A DNA stretch of 64,000 bases from an uncultured Tenacibaculum sp. (GCF_947494125.1 NZ_CANLTU010000003.1:248001-312000); one strand, 5' to 3'. Positions 36,508-46,364 are shown, counted from the stretch's first letter. Translations and numbers: made by a program. The notes: generated by a model not told the origin, from the sequence alone.

Positions 36508-37845
36508 TTATATTCTTTTTTCTAATCTAAATTCAAATTTAAGGTTAGTTATTCCTCTTTTAACCTTTATTTTCATTCTTCTATTTGGTTTTGTTTGAAA
36601 AAGAGTTATTATTTCTTCTAATTTAAATTCATGAGCTGGTTTATTATTAATAGCCACTATAACATCATCTTTTAAAATACCTGCCTTATATGCTGGTGAA
36701 CCTATAACCACTTTATCTACTTTAAATTTAGGTTTAAACCGGTAATTATAAGTATTTACAAATGAAATTATATTATTTGATGATTGATTTCCATCGCTAC
36801 GAGAATCTAACATTCTTGTTATTGCCTTTTCTTTAACTAATTCTTGTCCATCATAAATAACATGTAAACCACTCATGTTATAGTAAAATCCACTTTTTAA
36901 TGATGCATTCTTTTTTAAAGAGATTTTTTTATTCGGATAATCGATCCAAATTTTAAAGCGTTTTAAAATATTGCCTCCTATACTTCCATTTCTTTCTTTA
37001 AATTGACGTGCATTAAATGTTGATGATGAATCTAAAAAAGATACTGTAGGCTCTTTTAATATAAACTTCCCTATTGATACTGAAGGAATTTTACTTCTAT
37101 TTCCGTAAATAGTACCACTAATACCTTCACCTAATATATCTTTAAAATGCTTTATAGGTGTTCTTATCATTTCTTTGGTACCTTCAAATAGCCACATTGC
37201 ATCACTACCACCAGTATCAATCAATAATTTTAAAGGAGTCACTATATTATTTACAGTATCAATTCTTGCTCCTACATTTATATATGGTTTTTTTCGATAA
37301 AATTGCAATGGAAAGACTTCACATTTTCTACATTTTCGGCTCTTATATGTTTTAGGATTGTAAAAAACAATTCGTTTAGTATTATAATTTATTTTAACTA
37401 TTACATCCTTTAACAAATCATAACCTATAATACCATGTATAGTAGTTCCCATTTTTGCCGATAAATTAAAGGCATCTTTTAAAATTACATACAAATCTTG
37501 ATTTGAACTCATCAATTTTTTAACTCTAAATTGATTTCCTTTTGATAATAACGCTTCAATAGGTTCTCCATCTCCAAGCCCTCTTATAAAAACTTTTTTA
37601 ACATTATTCAATCCTATACTATCTCTCTTTGTTAAATTAAATAAAATAGTTTTATTTACTCCAGTATCTAATATAAAAGATAACTGATGTCCATTAATCT
37701 CTAGTGGAATAATAATTAAATTATTTATCAAATCAAATGTTAACTCTTGTTTATCAGCATTATTCCCTAAAAAATGAAATTTTTTTTGAGAATAAATTGA
37801 TAAGCATAAAAAGAAGCAAATAATATAAAGTATACGTATTTTCAA
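36508..37845 (-). CDS. Retropepsin-like aspartic protease with C-terminal PDZ domain
   Basis: A 445-residue exported protein (signal peptide ending SIYSQ). Two retropepsin-type half-domains each carry an Asp-Thr-Gly: LSFILDTGVNK (Asp60) and LLIDTGGSDAM (about 211). A PDZ domain (about 370-440) contains VVIGSPAYKAGILKDDVIVAINN. This is a known Bacteroidetes family of periplasmic aspartyl protease-PDZ proteins; substrates are unknown. Three Cys around KCRKCEVF (about 173-178) could form a disulfide or metal site. Monocistronic. Confidence 0.85.
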   Translation of the reverse strand: MKIRILYIICFFLCLSIYSQKKFHFLGNNADKQELTFDLINNLIIIPLEINGHQLSFILDTGVNKTILFNLTKRDSIGLNNVKKVFIRGLGDGEPIEALLSKGNQFRVKKLMSSNQDLYVILKDAFNLSAKMGTTIHGIIGYDLLKDVIVKINYNTKRIVFYNPKTYKSRKCRKCEVFPLQFYRKKPYINVGARIDTVNNIVTPLKLLIDTGGSDAMWLFEGTKEMIRTPIKHFKDILGEGISGTIYGNRSKIPSVSIGKFILKEPTVSFLDSSSTFNARQFKERNGSIGGNILKRFKIWIDYPNKKISLKKNASLKSGFYYNMSGLHVIYDGQELVKEKAITRMLDSRSDGNQSSNNIISFVNTYNYRFKPKFKVDKVVIGSPAYKAGILKDDVIVAINNKPAHEFKLEEIITLFQTKPNRRMKIKVKRGITNLKFEFRLEKRI

Positions 37846-38001
37846 ATGGGAAAGTTTTAAGGTTAATCTTAAATATACAACCTTCAGTTCATATTTTCAT
37901 TTTTTTAAGATTTTTTTAACCTCTCATTTTCGTAAGAAACTAGTTTATTTTATCAATTTTATTTTGCAAATTTGCCATACAAATAACTAATTCTATTTAC
38001 A

Positions 38002-39192
38002 ATGCCATCTATTTCTATAAAAGGAAATTCTATGCCGCAGTCACCAATTCGTAAATTGGTACCTTTTGCTGAAACTGCTAAAAAGAACGGAACAAAAGTT
38101 TATCATTTAAACATTGGTCAACCAGACATAAAAACTCCTCAAGTTGCCCTTGATGCTGTTAAAAATAATACGATTGAAGTATTATCTTATGCTCGTTCTG
38201 AAGGTTCTGAAGAATACAGAACTAAATTAGCTAATTACTATGCTAAAAATGATATTCATGTAAACGCTAATAATATCATTGCTACTACAGGTGGTTCTGA
38301 AGCTTTATTATTTACCATTGGAAGTATTACAGATCCAGGTGATGAAATTATTATTCCTGAGCCTTTTTACGCAAACTATAACGGTTTTTCAACCGCTTCT
38401 GGTGTAAATGTAGTTCCTGTAATTTCTAAAATAGAAGACAACTTTGCGTTGCCTGCTATTGAAGATTTTGAAAAGTTAATCACTTCAAAAACCAAAGCTA
38501 TTTTAATTTGTAACCCTGGAAATCCAACAGGATACTTATATAGTGAAGATGAGATTGAAAAACTTAAACAAATTGTTTTAAAGCACGACTTATTTTTAAT
38601 TGCTGATGAAGTTTATCGTGAATTTACGTACGATGGTGAAAAACACAATTCTGTAATGACCTTAGAAGGTTTAGAACAAAATGCAATTATGATTGATTCT
38701 GTTTCTAAGCGTTATAGTATGTGTGGTGCAAGAATTGGTTGTATTGTTTCTAAAAATGAAGCTTTTATTAATACAGCTATTAAATTTGCACAAGCGCGTT
38801 TAAGCCCTCCTACCTATGCTTTATTAGCTAGTGAAGCTGCTTTAGATACTCCTCAAAGCTATTTTGATGAAGTAATTGAAGAATATGAAGATCGTAGAAA
38901 TACGCTTATTTCTGAATTGCAAAAAATTGAAGGCGTAAAAGTTGCCAACCCAAAAGGAGCTTTTTATTGTGTTGCTGAATTACCTGTTACTAATGCTGAT
39001 GATTTTGCTCAATGGATTTTAGAAGAATTTAATCATAATAACGAAACTATTATGGTTGCTCCTGCTAGTGGTTTTTATTCTACCAAAGGTGAAGGAAAAA
39101 ATCAAGTTCGTATTGCTTATGTTTTAAACAAAACAGATTTAAAACGTTCAGTAGAAATTTTAAAAATTGCCTTAGAGCAATACAACAAATAA
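38002..39192 (+). CDS. PLP-dependent class I aminotransferase
   Basis: Fold-type I aminotransferase of 396 aa, aspartate aminotransferase-like. It has SYARSEGSEEYR, the PLP-phosphate region ATTGGSEAL, CNPGNPTG (170-177), DEVYREF (202-208) and Schiff-base Lys236 in SVSKRYSMCGARIG. It is exported neither by signal nor context, so cytoplasmic. It lies 2 bases before murB, an unusual but tight pairing that implies co-transcription. Substrate specificity (aspartate, tyrosine or other) cannot be assigned. Confidence 0.9.
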   Translation: MPSISIKGNSMPQSPIRKLVPFAETAKKNGTKVYHLNIGQPDIKTPQVALDAVKNNTIEVLSYARSEGSEEYRTKLANYYAKNDIHVNANNIIATTGGSEALLFTIGSITDPGDEIIIPEPFYANYNGFSTASGVNVVPVISKIEDNFALPAIEDFEKLITSKTKAILICNPGNPTGYLYSEDEIEKLKQIVLKHDLFLIADEVYREFTYDGEKHNSVMTLEGLEQNAIMIDSVSKRYSMCGARIGCIVSKNEAFINTAIKFAQARLSPPTYALLASEAALDTPQSYFDEVIEEYEDRRNTLISELQKIEGVKVANPKGAFYCVAELPVTNADDFAQWILEEFNHNNETIMVAPASGFYSTKGEGKNQVRIAYVLNKTDLKRSVEILKIALEQYNK

Positions 39193-39194
39193 CA

Positions 39195-40202
39195 TTGAAT
39201 ATTCAAGAAAATATATCATTAAAAAAATACAATACGTTTGGTATTCATGTGAATGCTAAACGTTTTGTATCTATTGATTCTCTATACGGTTTACAACAAT
39301 TATTAAAAAAAGAACAAGATATTTTTTTAATTAGTGGCGGCAGTAATATGTTATTAACTAAAAATATTGAAAAGCTAGTTGTTCACTTAAATCTAAAAGG
39401 AATTTCAATTGATCGAGAAAATCATAATGATATTTATTTAACTGTTAATGCTGGTGAAAACTGGCATGAATTTGTTCTTTGGTGTGTTTCTCAAAACTAT
39501 GGAGGTATAGAAAATTTATCTTTAATACCTGGAAACGTTGGTACTTGTCCTATTCAAAACATTGGTGCTTATGGTGTTGAAGTTAAAGACACTATTACCC
39601 GTGTTGAAGCTATAGATATTAAAACAGGTAAATTGATTGAATTCTCAAATACTGAATGTAAATTTGGTTATAGAAACTCTATTTTTAAAAACGAGGCTAA
39701 AGGCAAGTATATTATCACTTCTGTAAGCTTCCAACTTACAAAAAGCGAACACAAGCTAAATACCTCTTACGGTGCTATTGAAACAGAATTAACTTCCAAA
39801 AAAATTACAAATCCAACTATAAAAGATGTCTCAGATGCTGTAATTGCTATTCGTCAAAGTAAATTACCTGACCCTAAAAAAATTGGTAATAGTGGTAGTT
39901 TTTTTAAAAATCCTGTAATTTCAAAAGAACACTTTGATAAATTACAAAGTAAATACCCTAATATTCCTAGTTACGTAATTTCTGACACTGAAATTAAAGT
40001 TCCTGCTGGATGGTTAATTGAACAAAGTGGATTTAAAGGGAAACGTTTTGGTGAATATGGTATACATGAAAAGCAAGCTTTAGTTTTGGTTAACTATGGA
40101 GATGCTACTGGTAAAGAAATTTACGAGTTAGCTCAAGAAATCCAAAACACTATTAAGAATAAATTCGATATTAATTTAGAAATAGAAGTAAATGTAATTT
40201 AA
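39195..40202 (+). CDS. murB: UDP-N-acetylenolpyruvoylglucosamine reductase
   Basis: FAD enzyme that reduces UDP-GlcNAc-enolpyruvate to UDP-MurNAc in peptidoglycan synthesis. The type-I MurB layout is seen: NISLKKYNTFGI at the start, SGGSNMLLT (FAD), GNVGTCPIQNIGAYGVEVKD, the catalytic Ser in GNSGSFFKNP and PAGWLIEQSGFKGKRFG near the end. At 335 aa it is normal. The start is TTG 39195, 2 bases after the aminotransferase stop; family alignment of the MNIQENISL opening supports it and no ATG exists nearby. Its last 4 bases overlap the convergent SCO1 gene. Confidence 0.95.
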   Translation: MNIQENISLKKYNTFGIHVNAKRFVSIDSLYGLQQLLKKEQDIFLISGGSNMLLTKNIEKLVVHLNLKGISIDRENHNDIYLTVNAGENWHEFVLWCVSQNYGGIENLSLIPGNVGTCPIQNIGAYGVEVKDTITRVEAIDIKTGKLIEFSNTECKFGYRNSIFKNEAKGKYIITSVSFQLTKSEHKLNTSYGAIETELTSKKITNPTIKDVSDAVIAIRQSKLPDPKKIGNSGSFFKNPVISKEHFDKLQSKYPNIPSYVISDTEIKVPAGWLIEQSGFKGKRFGEYGIHEKQALVLVNYGDATGKEIYELAQEIQNTIKNKFDINLEIEVNVI

Positions 40203-40867
40203 CTTTCTTTTTTCAAAATTTCTATATGGCGAATTAAACGTTCTGTATCTAAACCTAAAGTACCGTTATAAACTCCACGTATTCTTCCTTTTTTATCTAT
40301 TAGTACAAAATTTTCTGTGTGAATAAAAGCATTTTCATCTTGAGTTTTTTCAAAATCCTCGTCTGCAAAATACGCCTTCCTAGCTAGGTTATAAATTTGC
40401 TCTTTATCGCCAGTTACTAAATTCCATTTTTCAGAATCTATATCATTATCAACTGCATATCTTTTTAAAACAGGTACAGAATCTTTAACAGGCATTACTG
40501 TATGCGATAATAACAATACATCTCCATCATTTTTAAACTTCTCTTGAAGTTTGCTCATGTTCTTTTCCAGAATCGGACAAATTCCTGGGCAAGAAACAAA
40601 AAAGAAATCAGCAACATAAATTTTCCCCTTATAAAATTTGTTTGTGATTTCCTTTCCGTCTTGATTTACCAAACTAAAATCTGGTATTGCATGTATTTTA
40701 TTATATTTTAAAGAATCTTCAGAAATCCACTCTGGAGTAAATTCAGCTGAATTAAAAAACGGCAATGTTATATCTTTATTCACATTAGCTTCTTTTTTAC
40801 AAGAAATAACCAATACTACTAGCGCTAATAATGAAATTACTTTTTTAAGTTTATTTATACTCTTCAT
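40199..40867 (-). CDS. SCO1/SenC-family copper-binding thioredoxin-like lipoprotein
   Basis: A 222-residue lipoprotein (lipobox VISC, Cys23) with a thioredoxin fold. The copper-binding motif CxxxC is SCPGICPI (Cys93, Cys97), and the distal His183 lies in AFIHTENF. SCO proteins deliver copper to the CuA site of cytochrome oxidase or act as thiol reductases. It overlaps the MORN-repeat gene by 17 bases and is the last gene of the YHYH-MORN-SCO run, so these three probably share a copper or redox-related role. Confidence 0.93.
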   Translation of the reverse strand: MKSINKLKKVISLLALVVLVISCKKEANVNKDITLPFFNSAEFTPEWISEDSLKYNKIHAIPDFSLVNQDGKEITNKFYKGKIYVADFFFVSCPGICPILEKNMSKLQEKFKNDGDVLLLSHTVMPVKDSVPVLKRYAVDNDIDSEKWNLVTGDKEQIYNLARKAYFADEDFEKTQDENAFIHTENFVLIDKKGRIRGVYNGTLGLDTERLIRHIEILKKES

Positions 40868-41420
40868 TTGTTGTATTTACTGAATAACATTTTTTTAATC
40901 CTATTAACCCAAATCGCTCACCGTTTTTAGTTACAAAATTAGCTCTTAATTTTCCATCTCCTTCCCACATTCTCTGACTGCCGCTCTCTTTTCCATTCTC
41001 GTAATTAAAATCCTTATACAACTGTCCGTTCTTATACCAAATTTTAATATTTCCATTATATTCTCCTTTCTCATTAAAATGATATAAAAATTTTTGGCTA
41101 CCATCCTGCCACCAAGCTTTATGTATTCCTGTTTTTAATCCTTTTTTATAAAAACGTTGCTCTGCCACAATATCATTTACATACTTTTTTAACTCCTCTC
41201 CTTCTTTTCTTCCGTTTAAATAACCGACAATATCATTTGTTTTATTAACCTCATTAAAAGAAGTTAGAATACCTGAAAATGGAGTTCCTTTATAAAATAA
41301 AACTCCATTTTTCAATCCAATATTTTTATTAGAGTATTGAATACTTAATGTTCCTTTCTCTTGTTGTTTTTCACAAGAAAAACAACTAATTAATATCCAT
41401 ATAAAAAATACTTTCTTCAA
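40851..41420 (-). CDS. MORN-repeat lipoprotein
   Basis: A 189-residue lipoprotein (lipobox CFSC, Cys16) with at least four MORN-2-type repeats: YLNGRKEGEELKKY, YKKGLKTGIHKAWW, NEKGEYNGNIKIWYKNGQLY and YENGKESGSQRMWEGDGKLR. Such proteins are sometimes labelled YwqK antitoxins, but there is no toxin beside it. It begins with TTG at 41420, immediately after the YHYH-gene stop; the TTG gives a proper signal peptide. It overlaps the SCO gene by 17 bases. Confidence 0.8.
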   Translation of the reverse strand: MKKVFFIWILISCFSCEKQQEKGTLSIQYSNKNIGLKNGVLFYKGTPFSGILTSFNEVNKTNDIVGYLNGRKEGEELKKYVNDIVAEQRFYKKGLKTGIHKAWWQDGSQKFLYHFNEKGEYNGNIKIWYKNGQLYKDFNYENGKESGSQRMWEGDGKLRANFVTKNGERFGLIGLKKCYSVNTTNEEYK

Positions 41421-42200
41421 TTATTGAGTAATATTACCTGGTGTACCATAAAATGCACTACCATTTATATAAGGATCATCTGCAGTTATATGATAATGAT
41501 AAATCCCATTAGGAAAATCTGCTGTTGCTGTAGTATGTCCATGATATACATCTAAATCTGCGCTAGTAATTGTCCCTCCATTTTCTTCTGGTCCATATAC
41601 AGGAAAACCATCAGCTAGCAAACCTAAAAAAGCATCTTTTCCTTTTTGTCCTGTAATATAGATAGGCTCTTGATGGTAATGATATTGCCCTGTATTTTGT
41701 GGATGTCCTAAATATTGATCAAAAGAATTTATCTCATTAGTTAAGGGCTGATTGTTAGGCCCTGCATATTGGTTATAAAACGCAACTCCATTTAATGCTA
41801 TTCCCATTGGACCTAAAGACGTTCCTGTTTTTGTTGCTGCAGCTGTTGGGTTTAATGGTATTTGAAAAGTAATATTCTGAGATGCAATTGTATTTGGGTT
41901 TTGATTCCAATTTGGATTTGTACCATTATATGCCTCATAATTTGTATTTCCAGCTCCCCAATATGGACTTTTATGATCTGGTAAGTTATTTGTTGTAAAG
42001 GTTACTACATTTCCATTTATAGCATATGAAACACCTGAAACCCCATCAAATTTTGATAAAACTGGTGTAATATCATAATTAGTTGTTCCAGAAGAATTAT
42101 CTATATCTTCAGCTACATTATCACTAGAACTACACGCATATAATACACCTGATAGCGCAAACAATACTAATAATGTTTTAATTAATTGATTTAATTTCAT
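41421..42200 (-). CDS. YHYH-domain lipoprotein
   Basis: A 259-residue lipoprotein (lipobox LYAC, Cys23) of the YHYH family, named for YHYHQEP and YHYHITADDPY, both present here at about 174 and 234. The clustered His residues suggest metal binding, and proximity to SCO1 suggests copper, though the family has no proven function. The segment GLLADGFPVYGPEENGG is typical of the family. It is first in the YHYH-MORN-SCO1 run. Confidence 0.88.
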   Translation of the reverse strand: MKLNQLIKTLLVLFALSGVLYACSSSDNVAEDIDNSSGTTNYDITPVLSKFDGVSGVSYAINGNVVTFTTNNLPDHKSPYWGAGNTNYEAYNGTNPNWNQNPNTIASQNITFQIPLNPTAAATKTGTSLGPMGIALNGVAFYNQYAGPNNQPLTNEINSFDQYLGHPQNTGQYHYHQEPIYITGQKGKDAFLGLLADGFPVYGPEENGGTITSADLDVYHGHTTATADFPNGIYHYHITADDPYINGSAFYGTPGNITQ

Positions 42201-42342
42201 CTCTTGGGGTTTAAATTTATAAATGCACTCACTTATACTAAGACCCTTATAACTCCAAAAGGTTTAAAATTAATTTATTTTAAAAAAAAATAGACACAAT
42301 AAACTTTGCATCTATTTATAGTACACAATGTGTAGATAATAT

Positions 42343-43029
42343 TTATTCTTTGCCAAATAAGATTTTATAAATAAATCCTGCTCCCACTGCCCCAGCAATT
42401 GGAGCGACCCAAAACAACCAAGACTGTGTTAAATATTCTCCTCCTACAAATAATGCTTGACTCATAGAACGAGCTGGATTTACCGAAGTATTTGTTATTG
42501 GAATACTTATTAAATGAATTAATGTTAATCCTAGACCTATAGCTATTGGTGCAAAACCTTTTGGTGCTCTTTCACTAGTACTTCCTAAAATAATTAATAA
42601 AAAGAACATTGTTAATACAAATTCTGCAATAAAAGCTGCTGTAAGGTTATACTCTCCTGGTGATAAAGCTCCATAACCATTAGCTGCAAAACCTCCTATA
42701 GATTCAAATCCTTCTTTATTAGAAATAATTAAAAATAAAAAACTCGCTGCTAAAATTGCTCCTAATAATTGAGAAGCTATATAAGGAATTAACTCTTTTG
42801 ATGAAAACTTTCCTCCTGCCCATAAACCCAATGACACTGCTGGATTAAAATGCCCTCCTGAAATATGACCAACTGCATAAGCCATAGTTAATACCGTTAA
42901 ACCAAAAGCAAAGGCTACCCCCATAAACCCTATGCCTAGTTCTGGGAAACCTGCTGCAAAAATAGCGCTACCACATCCTCCAAAAACTAACCAAAATGTT
43001 CCGAATAATTCAGCTAAATATTTTTTCAT
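42343..43029 (-). CDS. aqpZ: Aquaporin
   Basis: Six-helix water channel of the AqpZ type, 228 aa. The two Asn-Pro-Ala boxes are HFNPAVSLG and [10 protein letters not shown]. The selectivity filter has His in helix 5 ([10 protein letters not shown]) and Arg after the second NPA, as in water-specific channels. Single gene in its own unit; the gap 42201-42342 has no recognisable regulatory element. Confidence 0.95.
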   Translation of the reverse strand: MKKYLAELFGTFWLVFGGCGSAIFAAGFPELGIGFMGVAFAFGLTVLTMAYAVGHISGGHFNPAVSLGLWAGGKFSSKELIPYIASQLLGAILAASFLFLIISNKEGFESIGGFAANGYGALSPGEYNLTAAFIAEFVLTMFFLLIILGSTSERAPKGFAPIAIGLGLTLIHLISIPITNTSVNPARSMSQALFVGGEYLTQSWLFWVAPIAGAVGAGFIYKILFGKE

Positions 43030-43134
43030 TTTCTTATTTTTTAATTAATTGATTATTAATTATGACACCTAAAAAAATAAAAGTCACACACTTACAAACT
43101 ACACAATATCCATTTATAAAATCAAGGAAGTTTG

Positions 43135-43142
43135 TATCTTTG
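43135..43142 (+). promoter_or_regulatory. -7 element for the small Cys-rich membrane protein gene
   Basis: TATCTTTG matches TAnnTTTG, 20 bases before the ATG at 43163; the -33 region lacks a clear TTTG. Confidence 0.5.
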
Positions 43143-43162
43143 CATTACTAAATTTTTAAAAA

Positions 43163-43369
43163 ATGAAATTAGTTTTTGTTACAATTGGATTATTAGCATT
43201 AGCCTTTGCTGGAATTGCTATTAAAATTTGGGCTAAAAAAGATGGTGAATTTGCTGGAACTTGCGCTAGCCAAAATCCAGTATTAAATGAAAGTGGTGAT
43301 GCATGTGGTTTTTGTGGAAAAACTCCAGACCAATTTGATACTTGTAGCGAACCACAACACGAAAACTAA
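43163..43369 (+). CDS. Small membrane or secreted protein with four cysteines
   Basis: A 68-residue protein with one N-terminal hydrophobic helix (3-22) and a short hydrophilic tail holding Cys34, Cys48, Cys51 and Cys61; the pair CGFC forms a CxxC. Homologues of this shape are frequent in flavobacteria and unnamed. The Cys set could bind a metal or form disulfides. It is followed 15 bases later by a glycosyltransferase gene. Confidence 0.75.
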   Translation: MKLVFVTIGLLALAFAGIAIKIWAKKDGEFAGTCASQNPVLNESGDACGFCGKTPDQFDTCSEPQHEN

Positions 43370-43384
43370 ACCTCTTTTATTTAT

Positions 43385-44485
43385 ATGATCTTTACTGTAG
43401 TTTTCTACATTTTTGTAGCAGTTTCGATTGTACAAATATTTTACTTTTTAAGTTTTTCTCTTTTTGCTTTTGAAAAAGGAAAAAAAACAATTTCTAAAAA
43501 CATCCCCGTTTCAGTTATTATTTGTGTAAAAAATGAAGCCGATAATTTAGCTAATTATATTAACGCGTTTTCTAAACAAAGTTATACTGATTTTGAAATG
43601 GTTTTAATTAACAATGCTTCTTCTGATAATACTCTTGAAGTAATGGAAAAACTTCAACTAGAATATACAAATATTAAAATAGTAAATGTAGCTAACACTG
43701 AAGCTTTTTGGGGAAATAGAAAATATGCTTTAACCTTAGGAATAAAAGCAGCTAGTAATGAGCATTTACTATTTACAGATATATCATCTAGTCCTATTTC
43801 TAATTATTGGATTCAAGAAATGGTTTTCAATTTTTCAGAAGAAAAATCAATCATTTTAGGTTACCAACAAATTAAACCTAAGAAATTCTCTTTTTCAAAC
43901 TTACTTATTCGGTTTGACAATATTATTAATCATATTCAGTCATTTTCATATACTAAATTAGGAAGTCCATTTAGTGCAAACACTAAAAATTTAGGGTATA
44001 CAAAAAGTGTTTTTTTTAAAGTAAATGGTTTTATTAAACACATGAATACTTTTCTAGGTGAAGATGATTTATTTATAAAAGATGCTGCGAACAATAGAAA
44101 CACAACTATTTCTATAACTAAAAATAGTTATGTTATTTCTAATGAATCTATTTCTTTTAAGAATTGGTTTTCCTATAAAAGAAAATCGTCTATTGTGTTT
44201 TCTTTATATAAATTTAAACACCGCTTTTTCTTGACTCTTTTTAAGGTTACTAAAATTATTTTTTTTCCATTAGCTATTTATTCATTGCTTATAAATTGGA
44301 AACTTGCACTACCTATTATTTTACCTTATTATTTTATACAATATTTAATTATAGGTAAATCAGCTTTTAAGCTTCACGACAAAAAAATTCTTTACTTTTT
44401 ACCTTTACTTGACATTTGCTTAGTCTCATTACAAATCATTATATTTATATCAAATACAATTTCTAAACCTACACATTGGAAGTAA
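43385..44485 (+). CDS. Glycosyltransferase family 2, membrane-anchored
   Basis: A 366-residue GT2 enzyme. An N-terminal membrane helix (3-28) precedes the GT-A domain with SVIICVKNEADNLANYI and VLINNASSDNTLEVM, an acidic site in LLFTDISSSP and GEDDLFIKDA. Two or three C-terminal membrane helices (about 290-355) follow. The donor sugar and acceptor are unknown; lipid or surface-glycan synthesis is likely. Its last 10 bases overlap the start of an ECF sigma gene, an odd pairing. Confidence 0.85.
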   Translation: MIFTVVFYIFVAVSIVQIFYFLSFSLFAFEKGKKTISKNIPVSVIICVKNEADNLANYINAFSKQSYTDFEMVLINNASSDNTLEVMEKLQLEYTNIKIVNVANTEAFWGNRKYALTLGIKAASNEHLLFTDISSSPISNYWIQEMVFNFSEEKSIILGYQQIKPKKFSFSNLLIRFDNIINHIQSFSYTKLGSPFSANTKNLGYTKSVFFKVNGFIKHMNTFLGEDDLFIKDAANNRNTTISITKNSYVISNESISFKNWFSYKRKSSIVFSLYKFKHRFFLTLFKVTKIIFFPLAIYSLLINWKLALPIILPYYFIQYLIIGKSAFKLHDKKILYFLPLLDICLVSLQIIIFISNTISKPTHWK

Positions 44486-45039
44486 ATAAAGAAAAAGTTC
44501 TTAAGCATATACAACTTGCTAAAAAAGGTAATCAGATTTCATTTAATTTTTTATTAGATACTTTTTGGGGTAATGTATATAATTATCAATTATCAAAAAT
44601 TAAAAACGATAATGATGCTGAAGATATAACTATTCAAACCTTTTCTAAAGCTTTTGATAAAATTGATACATTTAATGAAGATTATCAATTTAAAACTTGG
44701 TTAATTACCATTTCTAAGAATGTGTATATTGATTTTCTTAGAAAGAAAAAATCTACAATTTCAATAGAAACATCTAAAGAACAAGAAGAAGCTGCTTTTC
44801 AAGTAGTTGATAATGCTCCCTCTCCTGAGGATAAAATTATTACTGAGCAAAATTTAGCTAAACTTTTAAAGGACATAAAAAAACTAAAACCAAAATACCA
44901 GGAGATAATTAATTTACGTTTTTTTCAAGAATTAAGCTATAAAGAAATTTCAGAAAAAATAGGGGAACCTATGAATAATGTAAAGGTAAAACTGTTAAGA
45001 GCTAAAAAATTATTAGCAGAAATAATAAAGAAATCTTAA
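44476..45039 (+). CDS. ECF-family RNA polymerase sigma factor (second)
   Basis: A 187-residue sigma-70 family ECF protein. Region 2 (about 24-92) has NDNDAEDITIQTFSKAFDKI and region 4 (about 135-182) has LSYKEISEKIGEPMNNVKVKLLRAK. The start is TTG 44476 within the last codons of the glycosyltransferase gene; the following residues, VLKHIQLAKKGNQISFNFLL, match the usual opening of this subgroup. No anti-sigma gene adjoins it, unlike the sigma factor at 26380, so its control must be different, perhaps by expression level. Confidence 0.88.
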   Translation: MEVNKEKVLKHIQLAKKGNQISFNFLLDTFWGNVYNYQLSKIKNDNDAEDITIQTFSKAFDKIDTFNEDYQFKTWLITISKNVYIDFLRKKKSTISIETSKEQEEAAFQVVDNAPSPEDKIITEQNLAKLLKDIKKLKPKYQEIINLRFFQELSYKEISEKIGEPMNNVKVKLLRAKKLLAEIIKKS

Positions 45040-45131
45040 ATTGCCTGAGATTTAGCAACAAAAATGCTAAATAATTACACATTTCATTCAACAGACTCAA
45101 TTAGTTTAACATTTTCTTTCATTATCCCCTT

Positions 45132-46352
45132 ATGAAAAAATCTTTTCTAAATTTACTTGGTCCTGGTTTATTATTTGCTGGTGCTGCAATAGGAGTTTCT
45201 CATTTGGTCCAATCTACAAGAGCTGGTGCCGATTTTGGGTTTGGTTTACTTTGGGCTCTTTTAATTGTTAATATTTTTAAATATCCTTTTTTTCAATTTG
45301 GCCCTCGCTATGCTTCTGCTACTGGAGAAACTTTATTAGATGGTTATAAAAAATTAGGCAAGTATGTTTTAATTAGCTACTATATTTTAAATTTTACCAC
45401 TATGTTTACCATTCAGGCTGCCGTAACAATTGTAACCGCAAGCTTGGCTTCAAATATTTTTGGTTTTACAAACGATTTGGTAGTTTGGTCTGTAATAATA
45501 ATGTTTATAAGTGTTATTATTTTAGGCATTGGAAAGTATAAATTACTTGATAATTTAATGAAATACATTATAGTTATATTAACTATAAGTACAATTTTAG
45601 CTGTAAATATTGCTTTATTTAGTACACAAAAAGGATTTAGTTTTCAACAAATAGTACCAAGTGGAACTGCACAAATAACCTTTTTAATTGCTTTTTTAGG
45701 TTGGATGCCTGCTCCTTTAGATATTTCTATTTGGCATTCAATATGGTCAGTTGAAAAAAGTAAAACTACTTTTGAAAAGATAAAACCTAAACATGCTATT
45801 TTCGATTTTAATGTTGGATATATTGGCACATTTTTTCTAGGTGTTTGCTTTGTTATGTTGGGCGCATTGGTTATGTACAGATCTGGCGAATCTTTTTCTA
45901 ATAAAGGCGCAGTATTTGCCTCTCAACTTATTCATTTATACACAAAAAACCTAGGCGATTTCTCTTATTTATTTATAGGTGTAGCTGCATTTACCACAAT
46001 GTTTAGTACTACTTTAACTACCTTAGATGCATCTCCAAGAGCCATGAGTAAAACATCTACATTAATTTTCAATAAAAAAACAAAACTTACTTATTGGTTT
46101 TGGATGTTATTTTTAACTATTGGAACTTTTCTTATTTTGAAATATTTTTTATCAGATATGGGATTTTTAGTTAGAATAGCCACTGTATTATCATTCTTAA
46201 CGGCTCCATTCTATGCGATATTAAACTACATTTTAATTACAGGTAAGCATACTCCTGAAAAACATAGACCAAAGTTAGGCTTACGTATTTTAAGTATTAC
46301 AGGAATCATTTTTTTAGTAGTATTTAGTATTTGGTTTTTACTTAATTTATAA
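45132..46352 (+). CDS. Nramp-fold transporter with altered metal-site motifs
   Basis: A 406-residue, 11-helix membrane protein of the Nramp superfamily opening [13 protein letters not shown]. In canonical Mn/Fe transporters helix 1 has DPGN and helix 6 has MPH, which hold the metal. Here helix 1 reads [16 protein letters not shown], and helix 6 reads [15 protein letters not shown], so Asp, Asn and the helix-6 His are gone while Met-Pro is kept. It is therefore unlikely to be an ordinary manganese importer; a different divalent ion or another substrate is possible. Single gene 92 bases after the ECF sigma gene. Confidence 0.85.
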   Translation: MKKSFLNLLGPGLLFAGAAIGVSHLVQSTRAGADFGFGLLWALLIVNIFKYPFFQFGPRYASATGETLLDGYKKLGKYVLISYYILNFTTMFTIQAAVTIVTASLASNIFGFTNDLVVWSVIIMFISVIILGIGKYKLLDNLMKYIIVILTISTILAVNIALFSTQKGFSFQQIVPSGTAQITFLIAFLGWMPAPLDISIWHSIWSVEKSKTTFEKIKPKHAIFDFNVGYIGTFFLGVCFVMLGALVMYRSGESFSNKGAVFASQLIHLYTKNLGDFSYLFIGVAAFTTMFSTTLTTLDASPRAMSKTSTLIFNKKTKLTYWFWMLFLTIGTFLILKYFLSDMGFLVRIATVLSFLTAPFYAILNYILITGKHTPEKHRPKLGLRILSITGIIFLVVFSIWFLLNL

Positions 46353-46364
46353 CTCTTTTCTTTG

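Noticed and set aside
40851..41420. YwqK-type antitoxin of a toxin-antitoxin pair
   Set aside because: Only the MORN repeats match; neighbours are SCO1 and YHYH lipoproteins and no toxin gene is present.
45050..45072. Hairpin ATTTAGCA / TGCTAAAT after the second ECF gene as a terminator
   Set aside because: The stem is perfect but A/T-rich and lacks a following T-run; termination is not convincing.
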